This document shows, in pieces, positions 1 to 9,804 of a stretch of DNA of 64,000 bases. The stretch lies in contig NZ_FMAJ01000004.1 in the NCBI RefSeq assembly GCF_900094625.1, forward strand, positions 62,001 through 126,000, in the 5' to 3' direction. The position numbers were made by a program, and so were the translations under genes. The notes under the pieces were generated by a model. It did not search any database. It was not told where the DNA came from and saw only the letters and a list, made by a program, of their open reading frames with translations. Origin of the DNA: Rhizobium aethiopicum (GTDB lineage Bacteria > Pseudomonadota > Alphaproteobacteria > Rhizobiales > Rhizobiaceae). The number at the start of each line of letters is the position of its first letter. Within the stretch, counting starts at the first letter, position 1.

Positions 1-2
1 TG

Positions 3-443
3 TCGGTCCAGGCGCAGGTCGTCAACCTGCTCGCCAGGCTGAGGCGCGAACGCAATCTGGCGATGCTGTTCGTCGCCCATGATCTGGCCGTCGTGCGGCA
101 CGTCTCGGACCGGGTGATGGTCATGTATCTCGGCAAAATCATTGAAACAGGACCGAAACACTCGATCTTCAGCGCGCCCGCCCATCCCTACACGCAAGCC
201 CTGATGTCGGCCGTCCCGACACCGGATCCGCGGCTTCGCGGACAACGCAGGCGCATCGTGCTGAAAGGCGACCTGCCGAGCCCCGTCAATCCGCCGAGCG
301 GATGCCGCTTTCGAACGCGTTGCTGGAAGGCGACATCGATCTGCGCCGAACAGGAGCCGGCCTTGAGGAACAGGACGGCAGCCCCCGGACTGCTGACCGC
401 CTGCCATCACGCCGATCCGGATCTTTCCGAGGCCGCCGCCTGA
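3..443 (+). CDS. Oligopeptide/dipeptide-type ABC transporter ATPase, C-terminal part
   Basis: The reading frame is open at the left edge, so only the last ~146 residues are present. They begin at the D-loop continuation (SVQAQVVNLLARL) and include the H-loop (LFVAHDLAVVRHVSD). The end is the oligopeptide-family C-terminal extension (oligo_HPY), with HPYTQALMSAVP and the cysteine-rich CRFRTRCW...C tail that marks DppF/OppF-type subunits. The protein would energise a peptide- or glycan-type importer whose other genes lie left of the window. No gene follows closely on this strand, so it is probably the last gene of its operon. The family call is secure from the tail; the substrate cannot be told. 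Confidence 0.9.
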   Translation, partial: SVQAQVVNLLARLRRERNLAMLFVAHDLAVVRHVSDRVMVMYLGKIIETGPKHSIFSAPAHPYTQALMSAVPTPDPRLRGQRRRIVLKGDLPSPVNPPSGCRFRTRCWKATSICAEQEPALRNRTAAPGLLTACHHADPDLSEAAA

Positions 444-481
444 GCCTTCTCGTAGGGCTTTCTTACGGCACCGGCGGCAAG

Positions 482-522
482 CGCATGGGAGGCGATTACG
501 TGTTTGCCTCTCGCAGGGGCTG
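482..522 (+). repeat. 41-bp direct repeat, copy 1
   Basis: Positions 482-522 are identical to 3819-3859 in the same orientation. After the 41 identical bases both copies reach a shared cacctcgccccc segment, with a few bases of length difference before it. The core GAGGC...GCCTC can form a small hairpin. The gap between the ABC gene and nfeD (444-759) holds nothing else I can recognise. It may belong to a rhizobial intergenic mosaic repeat family (RIME-like), but that is not proven. Confidence 0.8.
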
Positions 523-759
523 GCCAGCACCTCGCCCCCCGAGCCTGCCAAGCCTTCAGCGGCGGCGCCACAGCCGTTTCGCTGCATCGGAATGCGCGTC
601 GCTGGCCGCCAGCGACCTTCAAAAGACATTGCCGCGCGGGCTCTCATCCGTGCAAGGCGCTTAGCCAGCTTCGCCTTTACGAGCGCGTAAGACGGCTTGA
701 ACATGAGCCTTTGGCACCTCTGCCTTTTACTTTGTAATTTCCGACATACATTAAATGCT

Positions 760-2163
760 ATGTACGTTCCGCTGATTGGCACGCGGGGATTAAGGTGTTG
801 GCGATGGCAACCGCCAATCTTCACTTTGTTGTTTTTGCTGCTTTCAGCTTGGAGCTTCGGCGCACCATCGGCGTCTGACCGCACGTCTGTCGTCCTCAAG
901 GTGAACGGCGCCATTGGGCCTGCTATAGCTGACTACGTGGTACGAGGCATTCAGCGTGCTGGCGAACGTGAAGCGGTCTTGATCGTCCTGCAAATGGATA
1001 CACCAGGTGGCCTTGACACCTCCATGCGGGAAATCATTCGCGCGATCCTTGCCTCGCCGGTGCCTGTCGCGAGCTTCGTCGCGCCAAGCGGGGCACGGGC
1101 TGCCAGCGCCGGCACCTATATTCTCTACGCAAGCCACATCGCGGTCATGGCGCCTGGCACCAATCTCGGCGCGGCGACACCAATCGCACTCGGCCTTAAG
1201 CCTTTGGGCGGTGATGAGGAACCCGAAAAAAAGCCGAACGAACCTAGCGGCAAGCAGCCGGCAGGTCCAGGCAATGCCCAGGAAGCAAAAGCGGTCAACG
1301 ATGCCGTCGCTTACATTCGCGGGCTTGCGGAATTGCGCAATCGCAACGCCGACTGGGCAGAGCGTGCTGTCCGCGACGCTGCGAGCCTTTCATCCACTGC
1401 GGCAGTGCGCGAACATGCCATCGATTTCATGGCGGTCGATGTCAATGATCTCCTTGCAAAGGCACAGGGGCACGTGGTGCGGGTCGGTCAAACGGACGTC
1501 CGGCTCGATACCGCCGGTTTGGCCGTGCAGGAATTCGAGCCTGACTGGCGCACGCGGCTGCTGTCCGTCATTACCGATCCGAACATCGCAATCATCCTGA
1601 TGATGGTCGGTATCTATGGCCTGATCTTCGAATTTCTCGCACCCGGGACAATGCTTCCTGGCACGATCGGCGGCATCTGCCTCCTCCTCGGTCTCTATGC
1701 CCTGGCATTGCTGCCGGTGAGTTTTGCCGGCCTTGGGCTTATTTTGCTCGGCGTAGCATTGACTGTGGCTGAGGCGCATTCACCAAGCCTCGGGGCTTTT
1801 GGCATTGGCGGCGGGGTAGCCGTGATCCTGGGAGCAACCATCTTGTTCGATACCGATATACCCGGCCTGGAGGTGTCGCGCCCCCTACTAGCCGCAATTG
1901 CAGTTGCGACTCTTGCCTTCAGTCTTGTCGTTGCTCGCCTGGCATTCACCTCGCGCTTGCGCCAGGTTGCCACCGGCGCAGAGGAGATGATTGGCATTTC
2001 CGGTAAAGTTGAGAGTTGGACGGGGCTCAGCGGGTACGTCATTGCGCATGGCGAACGCTGGAAGGCGGTTTCCGCCGAACCCCTTGTTGCTGGTGACCCT
2101 GTCAGGGTGACCGGCCGCAACGGGCTGGCGCTCGAGGTCGCCAGCCGTCCTAAGGACACTTGA
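760..2163 (+). CDS. NfeD-family membrane-bound serine protease (ClpP-class)
   Basis: This is a long-form NfeD protein of about 467 aa. An N-terminal signal/membrane segment (~residues 18-35) leads into a ClpP/SppA-like protease domain ([19 protein letters not shown] with the probable nucleophilic Ser; [13 protein letters not shown]). Next come several hydrophobic helices (~residues 265-395) and a C-terminal NfeD OB-fold-like domain ending near ALEVASRP. The start at 760 is preferred because upstream ATG/TTG codons only add an unlikely leader. The slipin gene follows by 28 bp; this NfeD-stomatin pairing is a known conserved partnership in which the protease cleaves the partner's C-terminal region (shown for Pyrococcus PH1510/PH1511). 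A role in membrane quality control is inferred from the family. Confidence 0.88.
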   Translation: MYVPLIGTRGLRCWRWQPPIFTLLFLLLSAWSFGAPSASDRTSVVLKVNGAIGPAIADYVVRGIQRAGEREAVLIVLQMDTPGGLDTSMREIIRAILASPVPVASFVAPSGARAASAGTYILYASHIAVMAPGTNLGAATPIALGLKPLGGDEEPEKKPNEPSGKQPAGPGNAQEAKAVNDAVAYIRGLAELRNRNADWAERAVRDAASLSSTAAVREHAIDFMAVDVNDLLAKAQGHVVRVGQTDVRLDTAGLAVQEFEPDWRTRLLSVITDPNIAIILMMVGIYGLIFEFLAPGTMLPGTIGGICLLLGLYALALLPVSFAGLGLILLGVALTVAEAHSPSLGAFGIGGGVAVILGATILFDTDIPGLEVSRPLLAAIAVATLAFSLVVARLAFTSRLRQVATGAEEMIGISGKVESWTGLSGYVIAHGERWKAVSAEPLVAGDPVRVTGRNGLALEVASRPKDT

Positions 2164-2191
2164 CGACACTCAGGAAGCAGGAGGAGAAGTC

Positions 2192-2953
2192 ATGGATATG
2201 TTTACAGATCTTGCCTTCTATTTGGTGGCCATTTTCATTTTGGTCGCCGTCCTCGCATCCGCGGTTAAGATCCTGAGGGAATATGAACGCGGCGTCGTGT
2301 TCACGCTCGGCCGCTTTACAGGCGTCAAGGGACCCGGCTTGATTCTGCTCGTGCCCTATGTCCAGCAGATGATCCGGGTCGACTTGCGCACGCGCGTACT
2401 CGACGTGCCCAGCCAGGACGTCATCTCACATGACAATGTCTCGGTGCGTGTCAGCGCGGTAATCTATTTCAGGGTTATCGACCCCGAGAAGTCGACGATA
2501 CAGGTCGAGGATTTCATGATGGCAACGAGCCAGCTTGCCCAGACGACGTTGCGCTCGGTGCTCGGCAAGCACGATCTCGATGAAATGCTGGCAGAACGCG
2601 ACAGGCTCAACTCGGATATTCAGGAAATCCTTGATACTCAGACAGACGCTTGGGGAATTAAAGTAGCCACCGTCGAGATCAAACATGTGGATATCAACGA
2701 GTCGATGATTCGTGCGATTGCCCGCCAGGCGGAAGCCGAACGCGAACGCCGCGCAAAGGTCATCAATGCCGAGGGCGAACAACAGGCTGCAGCGAAGCTG
2801 CTGGAAGCGGCCGAAATTCTGGCAAAGCAGCCGGAGGCAATGCAACTTCGTTACCTGAGCACTTTGAACGTCATCGCCAGCGAGAAGGCTTCGACGATCT
2901 TATTTCCCTTCCCGATGGAGTTGGGCAATCTGATGGCCACTAAGCCGAAGTGA
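2192..2953 (+). CDS. Slipin (stomatin/SPFH-family membrane protein)
   Basis: The 253-aa protein has one N-terminal membrane helix (~residues 5-25), then an SPFH/band-7 domain ([42 protein letters not shown]). A charged helical stretch ([19 protein letters not shown]) is typical of stomatin/prohibitin oligomers, and a hydrophobic tail ([10 protein letters not shown]) is the type of site cut by the partner NfeD protease. A strong ribosome site (gcaggaggagaagtc) precedes the ATG. It is predicted to form ring-like membrane scaffolds and to be co-transcribed with the upstream nfeD. Family assignment is clear; the cellular role is inferred. Confidence 0.92.
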   Translation: MDMFTDLAFYLVAIFILVAVLASAVKILREYERGVVFTLGRFTGVKGPGLILLVPYVQQMIRVDLRTRVLDVPSQDVISHDNVSVRVSAVIYFRVIDPEKSTIQVEDFMMATSQLAQTTLRSVLGKHDLDEMLAERDRLNSDIQEILDTQTDAWGIKVATVEIKHVDINESMIRAIARQAEAERERRAKVINAEGEQQAAAKLLEAAEILAKQPEAMQLRYLSTLNVIASEKASTILFPFPMELGNLMATKPK

Positions 2954-3109
2954 TCGGACGGCCCTGGCGTTGATGATTGATCCAGCTTCGATGTCAACCT
3001 CGCGCAAAATGAGGTCACGGCCCAGAGAAACAGTCGGCCACGGGTTGCATGCGGCTCCGAAGGGCGTTGCCCGGGATCTCATGCGCGCGCGGCGATTTTC
3101 GAGTGGATT

Positions 3110-3380
3110 TCAGCCGTTCTTTCCGGCGCGACTTTGCATAAGAAGATAGCTGTCGCCATTCATCTGAAGGATATTGACGTGGTGGGTGATACGATCGACC
3201 AGTGCGCCGGTCGGACGCACGGCCCCTCATGTTTTCGTCCATACGTCAAAGGAAAGATTGCTGGTAATCAGGGTTGCACTCCATTCGCAGCGTTGCGGGA
3301 TCAGCTCGAAGCACAATTCTGGGAGAGCGGCACCAGACCAGCCCATCGATGATAAGAAGCCGGTAGGTTTGACGGAACGC
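3110..3380 (-). pseudogene. IS21-family IstB remnant
   Basis: Minus-strand translation gives pieces of an IstB ATPase C-terminal half: LLIIDGL, then in another frame WSATLITSNLSFDVW, and then, after a stop, GALVDRITHHVNILQMNGDS ending at a stop at 3110-3112. The order and the signature DR(L/I)THH.(V/I)(N/D)I...G.S match IS21 helper proteins. At least one frameshift and one internal stop show decay. No IstA or terminal repeats were found nearby, so this is an isolated fragment of a lost element. Confidence 0.8.
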
Positions 3381-3381
3381 C

Positions 3382-3434
3382 GCCACCCGTGGTCTTGGCG
3401 GCTCGACTCAGATGTGCGAAGCGTTTCCCAAAGC
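3382..3434 (-). pseudogene. Decayed copy of the lpdV 3' end
   Basis: Positions 3382-3434 match 4821-4873 at 45 of 53 bases in the same orientation. The match covers both the last codons of lpdV and about 26 bp of its non-coding 3' flank. On the minus strand the fragment reads ALGNASHI-stop, against ALGSALHI-stop in the intact gene. Most differences are transitions. It is wedged between the IS21 and IS630 fragments. A chance match to transposase sequence is unlikely because the non-coding flank matches too. Confidence 0.65.
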
Positions 3435-3753
3435 CCCGCAGCTCAGGCACCAGGCGCTCCGGCTGATACCCACTTGCCGCTCAACGCACAGACGCTCGAC
3501 CATTTCATCAAGCGTCACGTCCTTGCGGTCTTCTATCATCTCGACGACAAACGCCTCATGTGCATCAAGGACCGAGGGGCGCCGCTAACCTTCGACCGGG
3601 ATGTGGGCTCGCCACTTTCGCTCTTGCGATCCAGCGAATTGCCGTCGAAATCGCAATCCCGAACCGGGCTGCCGCCTGGCGTGCAGACATGCCCGCCGCA
3701 GATGCTTTCAACACGCGTAATCGAAGATCATCGCTCAGTGCTCGTCCCATCAT
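3435..3753 (-). pseudogene. IS630-family transposase N-terminal remnant
   Basis: From the start at 3753 (or 3750) the minus strand reads MGRALSDDLRLRVLKA, then MSARQAAARFGIAISTAIRW, the helix-turn-helix of IS630 transposases. After a frameshift near 3565 it continues LDAHEAFVVEMIEDRKDVTL and DEMVERLCVERQVGISRSA, the usual linker ahead of the DDE domain. The sequence then breaks into the lpdV-like fragment, so the catalytic domain is absent. It cannot encode an active transposase. Confidence 0.8.
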
Positions 3754-3818
3754 CCACCTCTTCCGATATGGATGTTGAATCAGCTTCGGCTCGCATCGTC
3801 ACCTCACAATCGATTCAT

Positions 3819-3859
3819 CGCATGGGAGGCGATTACGTGTTTGCCTCTCGCAGGGGCTG
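3819..3859 (+). repeat. 41-bp direct repeat, copy 2
   Basis: Identical to 482-522. It is followed by gcaggggctg...gccccctgc, an imperfect inverted repeat (3853-3881 region) that the first copy keeps only in part. The two copies bracket the nfeD-slipin pair and the IS remnants. The stretch from here to parE (3860-4009) shows no convincing gene. Confidence 0.8.
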
Positions 3860-4009
3860 ATCGCGGCGAACACCTCGCCCCCTGCTATGCGAGGAGACGA
3901 CGCGGTTCCTCCAGCGATCGGTCGGCGTTCTCTTAGCAGGCTTTGCTGACGATATTCCCGGGCCCTGATGCCCCCATGCAACTGTGCTTGTCCATTCACT
4001 CAGCGAGGC

Positions 4010-4303
4010 CTAAGCAGGATCGTTGGCCCAGTCTTCGTGTCCATGGCGTATTCGGATCACGAATATAGTTCCGTGCTCCTCGATCCGGTAGACAATGAGA
4101 TGGGCTTTGAACGGATGAATTCTAACTGGCGGCGAAATCTCTTCTCGCTCACGCGCCATTCGCGGATTAGCGGCAATCAGATCAAGCACGGTAAACAACT
4201 CGTCATGATACTGCCTAGCCTGTGCGGCTCCGAACACGCGCACTCCTTGTTCGGCGATCGCAATGATGTCCTCTTCTGCTTCGACTGAAAGGTCAAAGCG
4301 CAT
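4010..4303 (-). CDS. parE: ParE/RelE-superfamily toxin
   Basis: The 97-aa protein has the compact fold signature of ParE toxins: a starting LSVEAEEDIIAIAEQGVRVF helix pair, central AANPRMAREREEI, then HPFKAHLIVYRIEE and VIRIRHGHEDW at the end. ParE proteins poison DNA gyrase; RelE relatives cleave mRNA, and the two are hard to separate by eye, though the HPFKAHLIVYRI and RIRHGHEDW blocks fit ParE. Its ATG overlaps the TAA of the upstream antitoxin gene by one base (TAATG), showing translational coupling. The pair lies between IS fragments and the bkd operon, a typical mobile or plasmid-stabilising position. Confidence 0.88.
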   Translation of the reverse strand: MRFDLSVEAEEDIIAIAEQGVRVFGAAQARQYHDELFTVLDLIAANPRMAREREEISPPVRIHPFKAHLIVYRIEEHGTIFVIRIRHGHEDWANDPA

Positions 4304-4554
4304 TATCTGCTGCCGCGCGTTTCTGCACGTGCAACTGCCGCGGCAAAGAGTTCGTCCTTCGACCGGCTGCCAATACCGCTTTTAAAACCGTCATCAACGA
4401 AACGTTGCATGGCGGCAACCTTATCACTGCGAATTTGGTCCCTCCGGATCAGGTCGCGCACATAGTCACTCGCATTGGAATATCGCCCGCTCTTTGCTTG
4501 TGCCTCAACCCAATCTTTCATCGGGTCCGGAAGCGATACGTTCATCGTAGCCAT
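4303..4554 (-). CDS. parD: ParD-type antitoxin
   Basis: This 83-aa protein begins MATMNVSLPDPMKDWVEAQ, a ribbon-helix-helix DNA-binding segment, followed by SGRYSNASDYVRDLIRRDQ, the hallmark of the ParD/CC2985 family. The C-terminal ~40 residues would wrap the toxin. The start at 4554 is preferred over 4566 because GGAGG sits five bases before it, inside the longer frame. The gene is upstream of and overlaps parE. Autorepression through the N-terminal domain is expected from the family. Confidence 0.9.
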   Translation of the reverse strand: MATMNVSLPDPMKDWVEAQAKSGRYSNASDYVRDLIRRDQIRSDKVAAMQRFVDDGFKSGIGSRSKDELFAAAVARAETRGSR

Positions 4555-4639
4555 TCGAGCCTCCATGGTGCGAGTAGGCTATCTGGACTTGGCAAAGTTT
4601 GTCAATCGGCTAGACGAACGGCGATCTGTGTCATGTCCA

Positions 4640-4686
4640 GGGATTGCCGCCTACGCGATGACAAAGTCAGCGATTCAGGGAATGGC
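4640..4686 (+). pseudogene. Short-chain dehydrogenase (SDR) catalytic-motif fragment
   Basis: Translation of 4640-4686 gives GIAAYAMTKSAIQGMA, the YxxxK catalytic helix of an SDR. The expected continuation (RGLARD...) is absent and the upstream part is unrelated, so this is a ~50-bp relic. The remaining parD-to-lpdV interval (4567-4846) shows no other gene. Confidence 0.5.
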
Positions 4687-4846
4687 GGGGGTAGTCGGCC
4701 TGTGTCCGTGTGACGCTGATCCTCGTGCGACAGGTCGGGCTCTTGCCCTTGTGGGCGAAGCTTTTCGGCATCGGCACGGCCTTATTCCGGTCTCAGTTGA
4801 TGGGATCCGAACCGGCAGACGCCACCCCTGATCTTGGCAGCCCGAC

Positions 4847-6244
4847 TCAGATGTGCAGGGCGCTTCCCAAAGCTTTGAGTGCCGCCTCCATCACCGCTTC
4901 ACCGCGGGTCGGATGCGCGTGAATTGTGCCGGCGATGTCTTCCAGGCGCGCACCCATTTCGATTGCCAGCGCAAAAGCTGCCGAAAGTTCGGAAACCCCT
5001 GCCCCCACCGCCTGCAGCCCGAGAACGAGATTGGTGTCGGCGCGGGCAACGACGCGCACAAAGCCCTCTTCGGAGAGCATCGTCATGGCGCGCCCATTGG
5101 CGCTGAAAGGAAACTGGCCGATACGGATCTCATATCCCTGCGCCTGCGCCTCCGCCGGCGAGAGACCGGCGCTGACGATCTCAGGATCGGTGAAGCAGAT
5201 GGCGGGGATACATCTTTTGTCCCAGGCGCGCTTCTTGCCGGCGATGATCTCAGCCACCATCTCGCCTTGCGCCATCGCCCGATGAGCCAGCATCGGCTCG
5301 CCGGTCACGTCGCCGATCGCATAGACGCCGCGCATCGAGGTGCGGCAACGATCATCGATCCTCAGATAGGGGCCAGCGCGATCGAGATCGAGCTCTTCGA
5401 GACCGGAACCTGCCGTTCGGGGGCGGCGGCCTACAGTGACAAGGATGCGATCCGCCGGCAGTGTCTCACGCCGGCCGTCTGACGTTTCAACGATCAATGC
5501 CTCGCCATCATCGGCAAGGCCTGTCGCCTTCGCGCCTGTGAGCACCCGAATGCCACTTTCGGTGAGCTTGCGCAGGACGGGCCGCACGAGTTCGGCATCA
5601 TATTGCGGCAGCACCTGCGGCATCGCCTCGACGACCGTTACCTGCGATCCCATTTTGGCAAAGGCCGTGCCGAGTTCCAGGCCGATATAACCGCCGCCGA
5701 CGACGACGAGCTTTTTCGGCAGCTCCGTCAGCGACAGCGCCTCGGTCGAGGAAATGACGCGGCCGCCGAATGGCAGGTTGGCAAGCTCGACCGGATCGGA
5801 GCCTGTGGCGATCACTACGGTCTCGGCGCGGATGACCTGCTGGCCGGTTTCGGTCTCCACCTCCACCGTCTTGCCGTCACGGAAATGGGCGCGGCCGTGG
5901 ACGATCTTGACCCGCGCCTTCTGCAACAGACCCGAAACGCCGCCTGTGAGCCGGCCGACAATGCCGTCCTTCCAGGCGATCGTCCTTGCGAGATCGATCG
6001 AGGCGCCTTCGATGCGGATGCCCATCGGGTTCTTGCCGGCGAGCATCTTCTGCGTGCCGTCGAACTCCTCCGCGGCATGGATCAGTGCCTTGGAGGGTAT
6101 GCAGCCGACCGTCAGGCAGGTGCCGCCCGGCTTGCCGGCCTCGACGATGACGGTATCGATGCCGAGCTGCCCGGCGCGGATGGCGCAGACATAACCGCCC
6201 GGACCGGCGCCGATGACGAGGAGCTTGCAGACAATTTCTTTCAT
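4847..6244 (-). CDS. lpdV: Dihydrolipoyl dehydrogenase (E3) of the branched-chain 2-oxoacid dehydrogenase
   Basis: This 465-aa flavoprotein reoxidises dihydrolipoamide on the E2 subunit using FAD and NAD+. Seen in order: FAD-binding VIGAGPGGYVCAIRAGQLG (~residues 9-28), the redox disulfide in GGTCLTVGCIPSKALI (~40-55), NAD-binding VVVGGGYIGLELGTAFAKMG (~180-200), FAD motif GVYAIGDVTGEPMLAHRAM (~305-323), and the C-terminal dimer-interface HAHPTRGE with the catalytic His. The 3-bp gap after bkdB and its position as last gene of the bkd operon support assignment to this complex rather than to pyruvate dehydrogenase. A decayed copy of its 3' end lies at 3382-3434. Confidence 0.95.
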   Translation of the reverse strand: MKEIVCKLLVIGAGPGGYVCAIRAGQLGIDTVIVEAGKPGGTCLTVGCIPSKALIHAAEEFDGTQKMLAGKNPMGIRIEGASIDLARTIAWKDGIVGRLTGGVSGLLQKARVKIVHGRAHFRDGKTVEVETETGQQVIRAETVVIATGSDPVELANLPFGGRVISSTEALSLTELPKKLVVVGGGYIGLELGTAFAKMGSQVTVVEAMPQVLPQYDAELVRPVLRKLTESGIRVLTGAKATGLADDGEALIVETSDGRRETLPADRILVTVGRRPRTAGSGLEELDLDRAGPYLRIDDRCRTSMRGVYAIGDVTGEPMLAHRAMAQGEMVAEIIAGKKRAWDKRCIPAICFTDPEIVSAGLSPAEAQAQGYEIRIGQFPFSANGRAMTMLSEEGFVRVVARADTNLVLGLQAVGAGVSELSAAFALAIEMGARLEDIAGTIHAHPTRGEAVMEAALKALGSALHI

Positions 6245-6247
6245 GGC

Positions 6248-7492
6248 TCAGCCTTCGATGAAAATGAGCGCCGGCGTTTCGATGAGCGTGCGGATGCGCT
6301 GGACGAAGGTCGCCGCATCCCAGCCGTCAATGATGCGATGATCGAAACTGGAGGAGAGGTTCATCATCTTGCGCGGCACGAACTGGGTGCCGTCCCAGAC
6401 CGGTCGCGTGGCGAGCTTGTTGACGCCGATGATCGCCACCTCGGGATGATTGATGACGGGCGTAGATACGATGCCGCCGAGCGCTCCGAGCGAGCTGATG
6501 GTGATGGTGGAGCCGGAAAGCTCATCGCGCGTCGCCATGCCCGAGCGCGCCGCCTCCGCCAGCCGGACCATCTCGGCGGCGCAATCCCAGACGCCGCGTG
6601 CTTCCGCATGTCGCACCACCGGTACGGTCAGGCCGGCCGGCGTCTGCGTGGCGATGCCGATATGCACGGCACTATAACGCGTGATGATGCCGGCATCGTC
6701 GTCGAAGGTGGCGTTGACCGCGGGCTGCTCGGCGATCGCCTTGACCAGCGCCCGCATCAGGAAGGGCAGTACCGTCAGTTTCGGATGGCCTTCCCTGCGG
6801 TCGCCGTTCATGGTGGCGCGCAGCTCTTCCAGCGCGGTCATGTCAACCTCCTCCACATAGGTGATGTGGGGAATGCGGGAGGTCGACAGCACCATTTTCT
6901 CGGCGATCCGGCGGCGCAGGCCGGTGAGCTTGATCTCCTCAGTCGCCGTCTTCCTGGCGACCCCCCCCTTGACCGGTGCGGGAGCGGTTTCCTGAGCCAG
7001 AAATTGCTCGACATCTTCGCGCAGGATACGCCGGGCCGGGCCGCTGCCCTGGACCTGCCTGAGATCGACCCCGTTTTCCCTGGCGAAGAGCCGAACGGAG
7101 GGAGCGGCCAGAGGCTTTTCGGCGGGTGGTGCGCCAACGGGTGGTGCGGCAGGCGCCGGCGGCGCCGGGACGGGCTTGGCAATTTCGGTCTTGGCGGTTT
7201 CGGCAACCGGCGTCTGCGCAACTGGCGCCGGCTGAGCCTCGACACTATCGCCGGCTGTCTCGATCCGCACCAGCGGCGCCTTCACCGCAATACGATCTCC
7301 GATCTCGCCGGCGAGCCAAATGACCGTGCCCTCGACGGGAGAGGGAATTTCCACTGTGGCCTTGTCGGTCATGACGGCGGCAATCACCATGTCCTCGCGG
7401 ACGGGATCTCCGGTCTTCACGTGCCATTCGACAAGCTCGGCCTCGGCCACCCCTTCCCCGACATCGGGCATTTTGATGATGAATTCGCCCAT
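6248..7492 (-). CDS. bkdB: Branched-chain 2-oxoacid dehydrogenase E2 (lipoamide acyltransferase)
   Basis: The 414-aa E2 core protein transfers the branched acyl group from lipoate to CoA. It has an N-terminal lipoyl domain (IKMPDVGEGVAEAELVEW; lipoylated Lys in MTDKATVEIPSPVEG, ~residue 44). A long Ala/Pro-rich hinge (~85-130) and a peripheral-subunit binding domain (SVRLFARENGVDLRQVQGSG, ~132-165) follow. The acyltransferase domain ends with the active-site motif SFDHRIIDGWDA (HxxxDG). It is separated by 3 bp from the E1-beta gene upstream and the E3 gene downstream, so expression is tightly coupled. Confidence 0.95.
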   Translation of the reverse strand: MGEFIIKMPDVGEGVAEAELVEWHVKTGDPVREDMVIAAVMTDKATVEIPSPVEGTVIWLAGEIGDRIAVKAPLVRIETAGDSVEAQPAPVAQTPVAETAKTEIAKPVPAPPAPAAPPVGAPPAEKPLAAPSVRLFARENGVDLRQVQGSGPARRILREDVEQFLAQETAPAPVKGGVARKTATEEIKLTGLRRRIAEKMVLSTSRIPHITYVEEVDMTALEELRATMNGDRREGHPKLTVLPFLMRALVKAIAEQPAVNATFDDDAGIITRYSAVHIGIATQTPAGLTVPVVRHAEARGVWDCAAEMVRLAEAARSGMATRDELSGSTITISSLGALGGIVSTPVINHPEVAIIGVNKLATRPVWDGTQFVPRKMMNLSSSFDHRIIDGWDAATFVQRIRTLIETPALIFIEG

Positions 7493-7495
7493 GGC

Positions 7496-8509
7496 TCAGG
7501 CCTCCAAGACTTCGGCAAGCGCCCGCCCGACCCGGCCGGGACCGGGGAAATAGTCCCATTCCTGCGCATGCGGATAGGGCGTATCCCAGCCGGCGACCCG
7601 CACGACCGGGGATTCGAGATGATAGAAGCAATGTTCCTGCACCAGGGACACGACTTCGCCGCCGAAGCCCGACGTCAAGGTCGCCTCATGGACGACGACG
7701 CAGCGGCCCGTCTTGGTGACCGATTTGACGATCGTATCGAGATCGAGCGGCAGCAGGCTTCTCAAATCAATCACCTCGGCATCGACGCCAGTGTCCTCGG
7801 CCGCCGCCAGCGCCACATGCACCATCGTGCCGTAGGCAACGACTGTTACCGCCGATCCCGCCCGCCGCACCTCGGCCTTGCCGATCGGGATGGTGTAATG
7901 GCCGTCCGGCACCTCGCCGAGATCATGTTTCGACCAGGGTGTGACCGGCCGTTCGTGATGGCCGTCGAAGGGGCCGTTGTAAAGCCGCTTCGGCTCCAGG
8001 AACATGACAGGATCAGGATCCTCGATCGCTGCGATCAGCAGCCCCTTGGCGTCATAGGGATTGGAAGGCACGATCACCTTCAATCCGCAGACATGGGTGA
8101 AGAGCGCCTCCGGACTCTGGCTGTGCGTTTGGCCGCCGAAGATGCCGCCGCCAGTCGGCATACGCACGACGATCGGGCAGGTGAAATCGCCGTTCGACCG
8201 ATAGCGGATGCGCGCCGCCTCCTGCGTCAGCTGATCATAGGCGGGATACATGTAATCGGCGAACTGGATCTCTACACAGGGCTTCAGCCCGTAGGCTGCC
8301 ATGCCGATCGCCGTGCCTACGATACCGGACTCGCTGATCGGCGTGTCGAAGCAGCGCGTCCTGCCATATTTTGCCTGCAGGCCCTGGGTGCAGCGGAAGA
8401 CGCCGCCGAAATAGCCGACATCCTCGCCGAAGACCACGACATTGTCGTCCTTCGCCATCGACACGTCCATGGCGCTGCGCACGGCCTCGATCATCGTCAT
8501 CCTGGCCAT
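7496..8509 (-). CDS. bkdA2: Branched-chain 2-oxoacid dehydrogenase E1 beta subunit
   Basis: This 337-aa subunit completes the thiamine-diphosphate E1 heterotetramer that decarboxylates the 2-oxo acids of Leu, Ile and Val. The start at 8509 (MARMTMIEAVRSAMDVSM) is chosen because it lies one base after the E1-alpha stop; the frame could extend upstream only inside that gene. Visible motifs are VVVFGEDVGYFGGVFRCTQG, the central FDTPISESGIVGTAIGMA with the conserved active-site Glu, and RMPTGGGIFGGQTHSQSPE. The C-terminal transketolase domain includes TGRCVVVHEATLTSGFGGEV. Confidence 0.95.
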   Translation of the reverse strand: MARMTMIEAVRSAMDVSMAKDDNVVVFGEDVGYFGGVFRCTQGLQAKYGRTRCFDTPISESGIVGTAIGMAAYGLKPCVEIQFADYMYPAYDQLTQEAARIRYRSNGDFTCPIVVRMPTGGGIFGGQTHSQSPEALFTHVCGLKVIVPSNPYDAKGLLIAAIEDPDPVMFLEPKRLYNGPFDGHHERPVTPWSKHDLGEVPDGHYTIPIGKAEVRRAGSAVTVVAYGTMVHVALAAAEDTGVDAEVIDLRSLLPLDLDTIVKSVTKTGRCVVVHEATLTSGFGGEVVSLVQEHCFYHLESPVVRVAGWDTPYPHAQEWDYFPGPGRVGRALAEVLEA

Positions 8510-8510
8510 A

Positions 8511-9758
<1,248 letters not shown>

Positions 9759-9804
9759 CTATGCCAGCCGTGCCCCCTCCCCGGAAGCACGGCCGGATGT
9801 GGTT

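Noticed and set aside
3110..3753. An intact composite insertion sequence
   Set aside because: Only fragments of istB and an IS630 orfA are present, with frameshifts and no matching terminal repeats.
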